DNA of 64,000 bases from Parapedobacter sp035556095 (GTDB lineage Bacteria > Bacteroidota > Bacteroidia > Sphingobacteriales > Sphingobacteriaceae), in contig NZ_DATMFT010000018.1 in the NCBI RefSeq assembly GCF_035556095.1, positions 186,001 to 250,000 on the forward strand, written 5' to 3'. A program made the translations under genes and the position numbers. The notes beneath the pieces were generated by a model. The model saw only the letters and a list, made by a program, of their open reading frames with translations. It did not search any database and was not told the origin of the DNA. Below, piece after piece: positions 37,034-44,119 of the stretch; position 1 is the stretch's first letter, and every line of letters begins with the position of its first letter.

Positions 37034-37207
37034 CTATTGTTTTCGGAAACATCGCTGCAAAGCCCACGTTACAGCGAAGCTTACCGCTGCACCGATAGCG
37101 GCCAACACGGCGGTTCTGACCATGTCGTGCATACCGAGTTGGGCCAACACGCTGAGCAGTGCACCGCCGCCCGTGCCGATACCCAGCTGGGTGTTAGTCG
37201 TTTTCAT
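37034..37207 (-). CDS. 57-aa small membrane protein, holin-like
   Basis: ATG at 37207, stop TAG at 37034. The 57 residues comprise a Gly-rich amphipathic first part (LGIGTGGGALLSVLAQLGM), a transmembrane segment (TAVLAAIGAAVSFAVTWAL) and a basic end (QRCFRKQ). Size, a single or double helix, and a charged C-terminus resemble phage holins, but no family was recognised. Its start overlaps the previous gene by 14 bases in another frame, so the two are translationally coupled. Together with the DUF5675 protein it suggests a lysis or release function (inference). Confidence 0.6.
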   Translation of the reverse strand: MKTTNTQLGIGTGGGALLSVLAQLGMHDMVRTAVLAAIGAAVSFAVTWALQRCFRKQ

Positions 37208-37424
37208 CAGCCTCTCCTTCTTTCATTCGCACGCCATTTTCCACCGCCTCCAGCACACCCAGTGCCAGGGCGAGGTACCGCGCCACGACCACCACCTTGG
37301 GCGGTAACTTCACCGGTGAGGCGATAATTAACTGGCTGGCCACCGCCAGCGTTTCCTTGATCCTGTCGTAAAGTGTCGTCTGCCCAGCTTCGGGCAGGTC
37401 GACTGTTTTTGTTGTTTCTTTCAT
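37194..37424 (-). CDS. 76-aa small protein, probable membrane-associated partner
   Basis: The protein has a polar start (KETTKTVDLPEAGQTT), two hydrophobic stretches (TLAVASQLIIASPV and VVVVARYLALALGVLEAVE) and an acidic tail (EGEADEND). No known family was recognised. It lies downstream of the cloverleaf repeats and overlaps the 57-aa gene by 14 bases. The pairing of two tiny hydrophobic proteins resembles holin/antiholin or holin/spanin arrangements. That reading is inference from size and context only. Confidence 0.55.
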   Translation of the reverse strand: MKETTKTVDLPEAGQTTLYDRIKETLAVASQLIIASPVKLPPKVVVVARYLALALGVLEAVENGVRMKEGEADEND

Positions 37425-37467
37425 GTTTTGCTTTTTTGCTCTTTGCCTTTCCTATATCTCTCCTTTC

Positions 37468-37536
37468 GTGTTTTTGACTATCGCACAAGCGGCCTAGGAT
37501 GCTTGCATCCAGACGCGTTGCGTCAGTCAAAAACAC
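37468..37536. repeat. Cloverleaf-like palindromic element, copy 1
   Basis: GTGTTTTTGACT (37468-37479) pairs perfectly with AGTCAAAAACAC (37525-37536). Three inner hairpins fit between: CGC-ACAA-GCG (37482-37491), GGATGC-TT-GCATCC (37497-37510) and GACGC-GTT-GCGTC (37512-37524). Copy 2 has the same layout with compensating base changes. Confidence 0.85.
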
Positions 37537-37562
37537 CCTACACCCATTCCTTTATTCCCCAA

Positions 37563-37627
37563 TGTTTTAGCTGTCGCACAAGCGGCCTAGGGTGCTTGCA
37601 CCCAGTCGCGTTGCAACAGCTAAAACA
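37563..37627. repeat. Cloverleaf-like palindromic element, copy 2
   Basis: TGTTTTAGCTG (37563-37573) pairs with CAGCTAAAACA (37617-37627). The first inner hairpin CGC-ACAA-GCG is identical to copy 1. The second is GGGTGC-TT-GCACCC (37590-37603), with the A-T pair of copy 1 replaced by G-C. The third, GTCGC-GTT-GCAAC, has one mismatch. Confidence 0.85.
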
Positions 37628-37633
37628 CCCTCT

Positions 37634-37659
37634 CCCAGTCGCGTTGCAACAGCTAAAAC
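37634..37659. repeat. Half-copy of the cloverleaf element overlapping the DUF5675 stop
   Basis: These 26 bases repeat 37601-37626 exactly (right half of copy 2, from CCCAGTCGCG to AGCTAAAAC) at a period of 33 bp. The copy supplies the last codons and the TAG stop of the DUF5675 gene. Confidence 0.85.
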
Positions 37660-38102
37660 GCACCTTCAATCACCAATCGATCATTTCCTTTCCTTATCTC
37701 ACTCACCAAAAGCGGATACACAAACTCGTACGCCGCCCGCGATCCCAGCACCTGGTAGTCGCCATCCAACAGGGACCAGTACGACCCCGTGAGTGGGCAG
37801 CCACGCGTATCCGTATGCGTGTTACCCGTATGGAAGAACACCAGCTGGAAGTTGGGGATTTCGGTAATCTCTACCATGCCCTCGTGCAGCACCGGGTACT
37901 GCTTGGCATACTTAATGTTCATCCCTGCCCAGTAGTTGAGCGAAAGGCCATATTCCCCAGGAGGGATGCAGGTCTGCCCCGCGACCTTCTCCTCACGCAC
38001 ACGGTCTTCCAGCAGGTAACAACGAAAGAGATCACCGATGTAGAAGTGGCTCAGGGTACTGTGCTTCCCCTCCGCCACGCGGATGATACGCATGTTGTTC
38101 AT
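37653..38102 (-). CDS. DUF5675 family protein (possible murein-active)
   Basis: A 149-residue protein with the DUF5675 pattern: RVREEKVAGQTCIPPGEY, YPVLHEGMVEITEIP, VFFHTGNTHTDTRGCPLTG. The family occurs in phages and in Bacteroidota genomes. Its His-x2-Asn..Arg-Gly-Cys stretch recalls the HG..S-x-GC active site of YkuD L,D-transpeptidases, so a peptidoglycan role is possible (inference). There is no signal peptide, as expected for a cytoplasmic endolysin waiting for a holin. The start overlaps the upstream DUF6266 stop (ATGA). Its 3' end lies inside a half cloverleaf repeat. Confidence 0.75.
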   Translation of the reverse strand: MNNMRIIRVAEGKHSTLSHFYIGDLFRCYLLEDRVREEKVAGQTCIPPGEYGLSLNYWAGMNIKYAKQYPVLHEGMVEITEIPNFQLVFFHTGNTHTDTRGCPLTGSYWSLLDGDYQVLGSRAAYEFVYPLLVSEIRKGNDRLVIEGAF

Positions 38103-38731
38103 CGCTCCACCTTTCCCAAGAACTGGCTGTTCGAGAACTGCTTTTTATCCCTGTCGGCCACCAGTACATAAATCAACGAGGTGCTATTAAGCGGCAGTTC
38201 AACGAGGTCGAGCGTAGCAAAACCATCGTTGCGTATGGCCTCGACGACAAGGACCGACCGCTCTTGCAGGTTGTAGCATACCGCCATAACCAGGTCGTCC
38301 GCATTACCACTGAACCGCGGTAGCATGGGATGCCACGTAAGGGTAACTGCTGATCCAACCTGTTCATATGCAGCATTGGGCAACGGTGCCAACGTGCCGC
38401 GGCTCAGCCTTACCGCTGCCGGATTGATGGTTATATCCGGATACGAACCTTCCACCGCGTAATTAAGCATGTGGGAAGCTGCCGCATTCATCGCTGTGGT
38501 GCGGGAGCGCGAGGGATGTGCATGGGCAAACCCCATATAGATGATTTCCTTAAGGGGTTTGAGAAACCGCATCACGGCTGCCAACCTGCTTCTTGCGTCG
38601 CGCTGCTTGGGCGACGGAGCCTTTTCTGAGCGTTGCGGCCGGCTGCGGATATAGAATCCCGTGGGGCCATTGCAACCCACAATATCCCCCAAGGCGCCCG
38701 AAAAAGCCAATAAATTTGCTAATCTTGCCAT
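38099..38731 (-). CDS. DUF6266 family protein, copy B
   Basis: A 210-residue member of the DUF6266 family, paired with copy A just upstream. The N-terminal region (ANLLAFSGALGDIVG..TGFYIRSRP) replaces the usual SGKVGS..W motif with a looser version. Then come a helical segment (RSRLAAVMRFLKPLKEIIYMGFAH, NAAASHMLNYAVEGSYPDITINPAAVRLSRG) and a fibronectin-III-like beta half (AVTLTWHPMLPRFSGNADDLVMAVCYN, LIYVLVADRDKKQFSNSQF). Function is unknown. The missing Gly-rich motif suggests copies A and B have diverged in role. Confidence 0.75.
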   Translation of the reverse strand: MARLANLLAFSGALGDIVGCNGPTGFYIRSRPQRSEKAPSPKQRDARSRLAAVMRFLKPLKEIIYMGFAHAHPSRSRTTAMNAAASHMLNYAVEGSYPDITINPAAVRLSRGTLAPLPNAAYEQVGSAVTLTWHPMLPRFSGNADDLVMAVCYNLQERSVLVVEAIRNDGFATLDLVELPLNSTSLIYVLVADRDKKQFSNSQFLGKVER

Positions 38732-38751
38732 TGTTCATTTTTAGTTAAAGA

Positions 38752-38771
38752 ACTGGGGCAAGCGCCCCAGT
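38752..38771 (-). terminator. Hairpin between the two DUF6266 genes
   Basis: ACTGGGGC (38752-38759) pairs with GCCCCAGT (38764-38771) across four bases. On the minus strand it is followed by TCTTTAACT, a weak T-run. It may attenuate or process the transcript rather than end it, since no separate promoter for copy B was seen. Confidence 0.6.
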
Positions 38772-38798
38772 CCGTTATTGATAAAATAAATTGGATTT

Positions 38799-39437
38799 TT
38801 ACGCCAGTACCACCGATCCGCCATACACCGTATTGGAGATCTGCGAGCTGTCGCGGCTCACACAGAACAGCCACACTTCAGCCGAGTGGCCCACCGTATC
38901 GTCATCGACCGCGATGACGGCCTGGCCCACCGACCGCTGCACGACCTCATCGGTGGTGTAGAAAAGCCGCAGCTCGGTATCGTACAGCAGGATGTAGACA
39001 TCATCGTCTGCCTTGCCCTCGAATGTGGTAATGGAAGGGCGCCAGCTTACCGTTACCTCATGTTCACCGGCCGCTACCGTAATGCCCCGAGGGGGCAACA
39101 AGCTGCCTTTACTGAATTCCACCCTGCTGTAATCAATGGTGAAATCCGGGTAGTCGCCCGTTACTGCCGGAAGGTTGTTCGCCATTGCCTGATTGAACAG
39201 CGTAGACTGGCCCATATAGACCTTGGCGTAGCCGATTTCAAATAGTCCCTTCAGCGGAAGCAGAAACTTCCCCATCAACTTAAATCGCTGTTGTTGCGCC
39301 AGCTGCGCCTCGGAGAAAGGCTTGGTGCGCTTTTTCGATAGGCCCCGCATGTAGTGGATATCGCGCCAGCTGCTACCGATGATGCTTCCTACTTTTCCTG
39401 AAAAGGTGCCAATTGCACCGTTGAGAAATTTTGCCAT
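38799..39437 (-). CDS. DUF6266 family protein, copy A
   Basis: A 212-residue protein with the diagnostic start GTFSGKVGSIIGSSWRDIHYMRGL. A Gln-rich helix follows (SEAQLAQQQRFKLMGKFLLPLKGLFEIGYAKV, NQAMANNLPAVTGDYPDFTIDYSRVEFSKGSLLPP), then a fibronectin-III-like half (GEHEVTVSWRPSITTFEGKADDDVYILLYD, VWLFCVSRDSSQISNTVYGG). DUF6266 proteins occur in Sphingobacteriia and Flavobacteriia, often in tandem; no function is established that I know of. There is no signal peptide. It is the first gene of the operon, 73 bp after a clear promoter. Confidence 0.8.
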   Translation of the reverse strand: MAKFLNGAIGTFSGKVGSIIGSSWRDIHYMRGLSKKRTKPFSEAQLAQQQRFKLMGKFLLPLKGLFEIGYAKVYMGQSTLFNQAMANNLPAVTGDYPDFTIDYSRVEFSKGSLLPPRGITVAAGEHEVTVSWRPSITTFEGKADDDVYILLYDTELRLFYTTDEVVQRSVGQAVIAVDDDTVGHSAEVWLFCVSRDSSQISNTVYGGSVVLA

Positions 39438-39509
39438 GTTATTAATTTTTTAGATTTAACTTCTACTCATGTGGGCGTCCTGTCTGCCGACAGCCTAACG
39501 CCAACGACA

Positions 39510-39540
39510 CAAACGTAGGTATGCCTTTGGGAATATACAA
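39510..39540 (-). promoter_or_regulatory. Promoter of the DUF6266/DUF5675 operon
   Basis: Minus strand: TTG (39540-39538), a 20-nt spacer and TACGTTTG (39517-39510), an exact -7 match with the spacing typical of Bacteroidota housekeeping promoters. The predicted 5' untranslated region is about 65 nt. Confidence 0.75.
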
Positions 39541-39792
39541 CATTAAATAGCTGATAGTCAGTATATTGACAGGATTTCGAGCGACTCGGACAGTATCTTG
39601 GCACAATGCTGTCAGGATTCAGGGGCGCTGTAGACCGGCCTTGGGGTATTGGCGGGGTTGGCTTCGGATTGCCTTCGGGTCGGCTAGGGTGAAGCGATTA
39701 AACCAGGACTGGCCTTGGTTTGGACAGCTACTGGCGCCGCCAATCCAAGTCCAGTCTCAGTACAAATCAAATCCATACGTTTTCAGCATGGA

Positions 39793-39836
39793 GGTCCGAA
39801 GCCGGTCCGAAGCTTGTCCGAAACCGGTCCGAACCC
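39793..39836. repeat. Four 11-bp direct repeats (iterons) at the end of the HTH gene
   Basis: GGTCCGAAGCC-like units start at 39793, 39804, 39815 (TGTCCGAAACC) and 39826. They end at the stop codon of the HTH gene and lie about 250 bp upstream of the DUF6266 promoter. Spacing of one helical turn is suggestive of a binding array. Confidence 0.75.
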
Positions 39837-40165
39837 TACTCCCCGCGGTAATACCGCCTGCACCGCTCGATATCACTATGGCGGAACTGGCGCATGCCTA
39901 AGGCGTAGGAATCCACCGGCAACATACCCCGTTGGGTGAGCCGGTAAATGGTACGTTCACCCACACCGATGCGATCTGCGGCATATTTTGCACTGTATAA
40001 TCGGTCGGGGTCGGGCCGCTGCGGGCCGGGTTCCTGCAAGGCGGCAACCCCGCTGTTACCCCCTTGTTCCATGCGGATGAGTTGTTCAAGTATCTTCTTC
40101 AGAATGTCTATAATGGTATTCAGCAAGGCTGAAATAAGGTCTACGATGCGGTTCATAAGTAACAT
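39836..40165 (-). CDS. Small helix-turn-helix (MerR/excisionase-like) protein
   Basis: About 109 residues from the ATG at 40165 (or 40156). The first third is a single long amphipathic helix (IVDLISALLNTIIDILKKILEQLIRME), suitable for oligomerisation or membrane contact. The last part is a HTH_17-type DNA-binding domain: LYSAKYAADRIGVGERTIYRLTQRGMLPVDSYALGMRQFRHSDIERCRR. Such domains are found in excisionases and small regulators. It sits between the two-component genes and the DUF6266 operon, directly next to the iterons. Autoregulation or control of the operon through them is plausible (inference). Confidence 0.7.
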   Translation of the reverse strand: MLLMNRIVDLISALLNTIIDILKKILEQLIRMEQGGNSGVAALQEPGPQRPDPDRLYSAKYAADRIGVGERTIYRLTQRGMLPVDSYALGMRQFRHSDIERCRRYYRGE

Positions 40166-40265
40166 GTGCTTGTTGCCGGGCGCTTCCGGCAGGCCACAAG
40201 GCAGCCGTAGCCACCGCTCGGAAGGTGGCCGGCAGATAAAACCAAAACGTCGTCCGAATGCTAAA

Positions 40266-41348
40266 TTAAGCGAAAAGCTCGGTATGGCAACAAATGTCCA
40301 CCGAAAAGATTTCCGAAGTCTCGGCAAGTCCCGATACCTTCATGCAGGCATCTTCGCCCCAAAGGAGCCTGAGTCGCTCTGATAGGTTTTGGAGGCCGGT
40401 ATGCGTACTATATACGGCCCGGGCATGGCTTTTTTTATTGGACCTGTGTACCGTGAGGCGCCTCCCATTCACCCGGACGGAGATTACCGCCGGTTGGCCA
40501 CTGTCATTCAATACGGCATATTTTTTCATGTTTTCGGCCAATAAGACTAGCAGCATGGGGATGCAGCGCACCCGGCCATTTGTCGTTGCGGCATCGATCT
40601 TTATGTGGGGTGCGTATCCAAGACGGATGCGGATAACGTCGATATACAACTCAAGCAGGGCCAGCTCGTCGGCAAGTGGAATAAGGCTGTGCCTGCCGAA
40701 GCGGCCATAGGCCTTGGTAAATTCAGTAATTGCATACACCATGAATGGCACCTTGTGCGGCCGCCACTTCACGGTGTAATTGAGGGTGTCCATCAGGTTA
40801 TTGATCAGGTGCGGCACCAGTTGGCCGTTTAGGCGTTCGAGCGTTTGCTCGTCAATGGCACTTTGGAGCTCCCGTTCAAGGGCTTCGTATTGTATCTTAT
40901 CCAGCCGGGTGGCTTGGCGCAACCACAATGCCGCGTAGTATAGGCTCCCCAATATGACGCCGACAAACAATACGAGCAGCGTTTGCCAAGTATTGACCAC
41001 CTCAGGTTCCGGCGGAGCGTGTTCGCCAATGCTAAATGTCATTGCCTGCACCGCAATGCTCAGCCCAATGGCAAATACCATAATGCCGGCTAGAAACAGC
41101 ATTCCCGTCAGTATGGCGCGTATGTACCGGTGGTTCTGGCAATGGGCGGTAACGCGCGGCCCCACTAAAAAGGCCGTCAGATTGGCCGTCGCGATGTGGA
41201 TACCCATCATGATGGCCCAGTCGCCCACCCCGTTAAATGCATGGGGAGCTACCGCTTTGTGCATATACGCCCAAAGCACTGCGCCCCACAACAGCCAGCC
41301 GATCAACTGGTAACCCAGAAAGGGTATCCGGTCTGTAAGCGTGCTCAT
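40266..41348 (-). CDS. LytS-type sensor histidine kinase
   Basis: A 360-residue kinase with four transmembrane helices in the first ~145 residues. Then comes the LytS/YehU-type H-box LNGQLVPHLINNLMDTLNYT (the usual PHFLFN is altered to PHLINN), LADELALLELYIDVIRIRLG, an N-box LLVLLAENMKKYA and a G-box GLQNLSERLRLLWG. It autophosphorylates on the His and passes phosphate to the LytTR regulator encoded 6 bp upstream. The sensing part looks like integral membrane helices with short loops, so it may read membrane state. Confidence 0.85.
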   Translation of the reverse strand: MSTLTDRIPFLGYQLIGWLLWGAVLWAYMHKAVAPHAFNGVGDWAIMMGIHIATANLTAFLVGPRVTAHCQNHRYIRAILTGMLFLAGIMVFAIGLSIAVQAMTFSIGEHAPPEPEVVNTWQTLLVLFVGVILGSLYYAALWLRQATRLDKIQYEALERELQSAIDEQTLERLNGQLVPHLINNLMDTLNYTVKWRPHKVPFMVYAITEFTKAYGRFGRHSLIPLADELALLELYIDVIRIRLGYAPHIKIDAATTNGRVRCIPMLLVLLAENMKKYAVLNDSGQPAVISVRVNGRRLTVHRSNKKSHARAVYSTHTGLQNLSERLRLLWGEDACMKVSGLAETSEIFSVDICCHTELFA

Positions 41349-41354
41349 GCTGCC

Positions 41355-42092
41355 TTAAGGAATGCCGTTGCCCTTGCCCACTTGGTACCTTTTCACGAAT
41401 TGCTGGTAGGCTTCTTTGTACGTGATGCCTACGCTATAAGACTTGGAGCCGACATGCACCAAGTCGGGCTCGAATTGCGTGACGTCATCGAGGTTGACGA
41501 TGGCACCCCGGTTTACCTGGAGAAACAGGCCGAACGGTTCCATCAACGAAGCCGCCTCCGTTGCCGTGTAACGGATCACTACCGGCGCATCGCGGCCTCG
41601 GATATGCACATTCAGGTAATTTCCTTCCTGGATCAGTTTAACCACCTCGTGGGGCAAGGCGGGCGTATATGTTTTCGTACCGCCATCGTAGAAAAGCAGT
41701 TTGCCGAATTTCAGCCGGATGGGGTGTTGTTCCGGATCTGCCCCCAAGAGCTCTTCCATCAGGTCCTGCAGGTCGGCCGCCGTAATCGGTTTCACGATGA
41801 AGTAGGGTACAAATGCGCCGAACGCGTCCAAAGCGTAATTGCTGTGGCCGGTTACGAATACCAGGTGGGTACAGTGTTTCTTCAGCCATCTGGCCGCTTC
41901 CAAGCCGCTTACTTCCGGCAATTCGATGTCGCAGAAAATCAAATCTACATCACCGTTTTCGCGCAGGAATTTCAGTGCATCGGCTGTTTTTGAGAATGAG
42001 GCCACCAACTCGATATCCGGTACGGCACGCAAGCGGTCTTCCAGTTGAGTTAAGGCCAAAGGGTCGTCTTCAATGGCAATTGCTCTGATCAT
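41355..42092 (-). CDS. LytTR-family response regulator
   Basis: A 245-residue regulator. The receiver domain has acidic EDD at 8-10, the phospho-acceptor Asp55 in LIFCDIELPEVSG, FVTGHSNYA and FIVKPI. The LytTR DNA-binding domain occupies residues ~140-245 (LLFYDGGTKTYTPALPHEVVKLIQEGNYLNVHI, LFLQVNRGAIVNLDDV). The start at 42092 follows GGGGTATT; an in-frame start at 42203 would add residues not found in the family. It is divergent to the small secreted protein gene at 42268, a possible target. Confidence 0.88.
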   Translation of the reverse strand: MIRAIAIEDDPLALTQLEDRLRAVPDIELVASFSKTADALKFLRENGDVDLIFCDIELPEVSGLEAARWLKKHCTHLVFVTGHSNYALDAFGAFVPYFIVKPITAADLQDLMEELLGADPEQHPIRLKFGKLLFYDGGTKTYTPALPHEVVKLIQEGNYLNVHIRGRDAPVVIRYTATEAASLMEPFGLFLQVNRGAIVNLDDVTQFEPDLVHVGSKSYSVGITYKEAYQQFVKRYQVGKGNGIP

Positions 42093-42267
42093 AATACCCC
42101 ATTTTTTGTTGGTTTTATAGTTTCGAGCAGACCAAGTTAAAGCAAATGGAATAAACATCCAAAAAAAAGACCAGCCCGTCCCCCGTTCCATGGAGTTCAT
42201 CACATAAAAAAAATGCGCCTTAGTTAATGGTTTAGTTTAGGCTAATTATTAACAAAAACAATAGATC

Positions 42268-42537
42268 ATGAACACGAAAAAGTATGGATTTACGGCGGCA
42301 TTGGCTGTTTTGTTATTGACGGGAGCCGTATCCGGATGGATGAGGCCAGCGCATACATCCGCCAATTACGGCCCCGTCTTCACGGGAATGGAGGGAGCAA
42401 TGGATAGCGACGGGTTCCCCTGTCTGGATACGAAATTCTTTTTGCCCCTGCGTGCCGGAGGTTACCTTACCGCTACTGCTGAACAGGAACGCCGCGAAGC
42501 CCTACTTGCGGTATTAGCGAGCCACGAGCGCAGGTAG
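42268..42537 (+). CDS. Small secreted protein of unknown function (89 aa)
   Basis: It has a signal peptide (KYGFTAALAVLLLTGAVSGW) and a short mature part with a single Cys (DGFPCLDTKFFLPLRAGGYLTATAEQERREALLAVLASHERR). No family was recognised. It is followed after one base by a membrane-protein gene and then by an HTTM gene, so it could be the substrate or partner of that set (inference). A one-mismatch -7 box (TAGTTTAG, near 42230) precedes it in the 175-bp gap shared with the response regulator. Confidence 0.6.
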   Translation: MNTKKYGFTAALAVLLLTGAVSGWMRPAHTSANYGPVFTGMEGAMDSDGFPCLDTKFFLPLRAGGYLTATAEQERREALLAVLASHERR

Positions 42538-42538
42538 T

Positions 42539-43132
42539 ATGGTTTGGTGGAAGCGGTTTGGTTGGGTGGTCGGTATTTTTCATATCGGAATGGTGGTGCT
42601 GTACAACGTGGTGGGGTTCCGGCAGTCCGTGATGGTAGTCACCGCGGCTGAGACCACTACGTCGAGCCGCTTTTTCGACCGCTTGCGGTACATGGGCCAT
42701 GCGCCACCCATCGCCGCCTATGCGCGCTTCACGGGCATTGCGACCGGCTACGGGTTCTACGCGCCGCAGGTAGCCAGTCCCTACGTGATCGAAGTAGTTG
42801 CCCGCTCCGGCGCTACTGGAAAATGCGATACGCTGACGCGCCCCGGATGGGCACGGGGGGCGGGAGCCGTGCGCTACCGCGCGTTTACCAGTTCGCTGCG
42901 GCATCTGCTGCCCGAAAAGCTACGGCTATACGAAACGGATACGCTCGATATCCGCTATACGCGGGTACTGGCCCGCCAAGCGGCCGTCGGTATGGCCGAT
43001 GCGCACGCAGCGCATGCCATCAGGTGGCGTACCTACGTGGTGGGATTGCCCCGGCTACACACCACACGTTCCGCCTACGCGACACTACTGATTGATGAGC
43101 CGATTGCTACTTCCATACCGACGGAGCGATAA
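42539..43132 (+). CDS. Membrane-anchored protein next to HTTM gene (DUF5819-like position)
   Basis: The 197-residue protein has one N-terminal transmembrane helix (FGWVVGIFHIGMVVLYNVVG) and an extracytoplasmic domain (MGHAPPIAAYARFTGIATGYGFYAPQVASPYVIEV, RAFTSSLRHLLPEKLRLYE). GYGFYAPQVA resembles the FAP motif of DUF5819 proteins that neighbour HTTM genes in Actinomycetota, but that match is from memory and weak. It overlaps the HTTM gene by 41 bases, implying coupled translation. Confidence 0.55.
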   Translation: MVWWKRFGWVVGIFHIGMVVLYNVVGFRQSVMVVTAAETTTSSRFFDRLRYMGHAPPIAAYARFTGIATGYGFYAPQVASPYVIEVVARSGATGKCDTLTRPGWARGAGAVRYRAFTSSLRHLLPEKLRLYETDTLDIRYTRVLARQAAVGMADAHAAHAIRWRTYVVGLPRLHTTRSAYATLLIDEPIATSIPTER

Positions 43133-44069
43133 GGTGGATCGCGGCTTACCCGGCGCGTGGTACGGCTGGTATCACCGCATGCTGGGCGCGGTACTCTTTG
43201 CGGCATTTGTTCCACTGCTGCCGTACGCACCGCAACTTTTCAGCGCTTCCGGCCTGTTTGATGCCGAATTGTTGCGCGTGCACCCGCGCGGCGGGGGCCT
43301 ATCGATATACGACTTCTCCCTGCTAGCCGGGCGCCACCTCGGGTTGCCGGCCAGCCTGACCGTATACGCCTTTGCTGGCAGTTACCTCGGTGCTTGCGTG
43401 GCGCTCATCGCCGGGTGGCGGGTCCGGTTGGCCGCGGTGGCACTCCTGCTCCTGCACCGCATCTTTTTCATGGCCGTACCCATTTACAACTATGGGTTTG
43501 ATTTCCTGGCGCTATCCGCGCTTTTTTATTGTGCCGTTTACCATGTGCGATGGGGCATGTATATCCTAAGGTTGTTGCAAGTACATCTCTGTTTCGTGTA
43601 TTTTTTCGGCGGGCTCAACAAAGCCATCGGTGCCACCTGGCACAACGGAGAAGCATTATGGAAAGCCATACAGCAGCCCATCGGCGAGCCGATTATTCAG
43701 GGCGTGGCACTGTTGCCGGCACCTTGGCTGTGGACTGTCCTCGGCTGGGGTGTGGTCGCATTGGAGCTTTTGTATGCCGTATTGGTTTGGTGGCGGCCCG
43801 CGCGGCCCTGGGTATTGGGTGCTACGGTAGCGATGCATGTTGGCATTGCCCTTTGCTTGGGTCTTTACGCATTTTCCGGATTGATGATCTTGCTCAACCT
43901 TACCGCATTTTATTTTCCGTATTTGAAAGATTCAACTTGTCTGCCGCCGGAACCGTCCGAGCAGGCCCGGAGGGATACCGGCGTAGCGGCAACCAGCATG
44001 GTCGAACCGCCGGCATGCCACACGTCGTCCACCAATACAGCCGGTACGTCGGCCGAAAAGCCGCCGTGA
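43092..44069 (+). CDS. HTTM (vitamin K-dependent carboxylase-like) membrane protein
   Basis: A 325-residue protein with about seven transmembrane helices, including YHRMLGAVLFAAFVPLL, LAAVALLLLHRIFFMAVP and VLGWGVVALELLYAVLVWW. The block LLQVHLCFVYFFGGLNKAIGATWHNGEALWKAI is the HTTM/VKG-carboxylase core: a hydrophobic helix, a Lys, then W..G.AL. Human gamma-glutamyl carboxylase shares this fold; bacterial HTTM functions are mostly unknown. The C-terminal ~40 residues are polar and Pro/Thr-rich. The tandem set with a secreted small protein suggests a modification or export system. Confidence 0.75.
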   Translation: MMSRLLLPYRRSDKVDRGLPGAWYGWYHRMLGAVLFAAFVPLLPYAPQLFSASGLFDAELLRVHPRGGGLSIYDFSLLAGRHLGLPASLTVYAFAGSYLGACVALIAGWRVRLAAVALLLLHRIFFMAVPIYNYGFDFLALSALFYCAVYHVRWGMYILRLLQVHLCFVYFFGGLNKAIGATWHNGEALWKAIQQPIGEPIIQGVALLPAPWLWTVLGWGVVALELLYAVLVWWRPARPWVLGATVAMHVGIALCLGLYAFSGLMILLNLTAFYFPYLKDSTCLPPEPSEQARRDTGVAATSMVEPPACHTSSTNTAGTSAEKPP

Positions 44070-44119
44070 TCCGCCGTATTTCGTATCCGCTTCGCAACCA
44101 AGTTACAAACCGCAAACAC

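Noticed and set aside
37468..37627. tRNA genes, because of the cloverleaf shape
   Set aside because: The outer stem is 11-12 bp and the elements lack the T-loop GTTCGA and any anticodon arrangement.
37468..37659. Possible CRISPR array or integron attC sites
   Set aside because: Only two and a half units, each strongly palindromic with no spacer variety; the outer stem lacks the attC GTTRRRY core.
43529..44119. Long upstream extension of the AraC frame over the HTTM gene
   Set aside because: It overlaps a well-supported membrane protein gene in another frame, and has no family similarity before the ATG at 44120.
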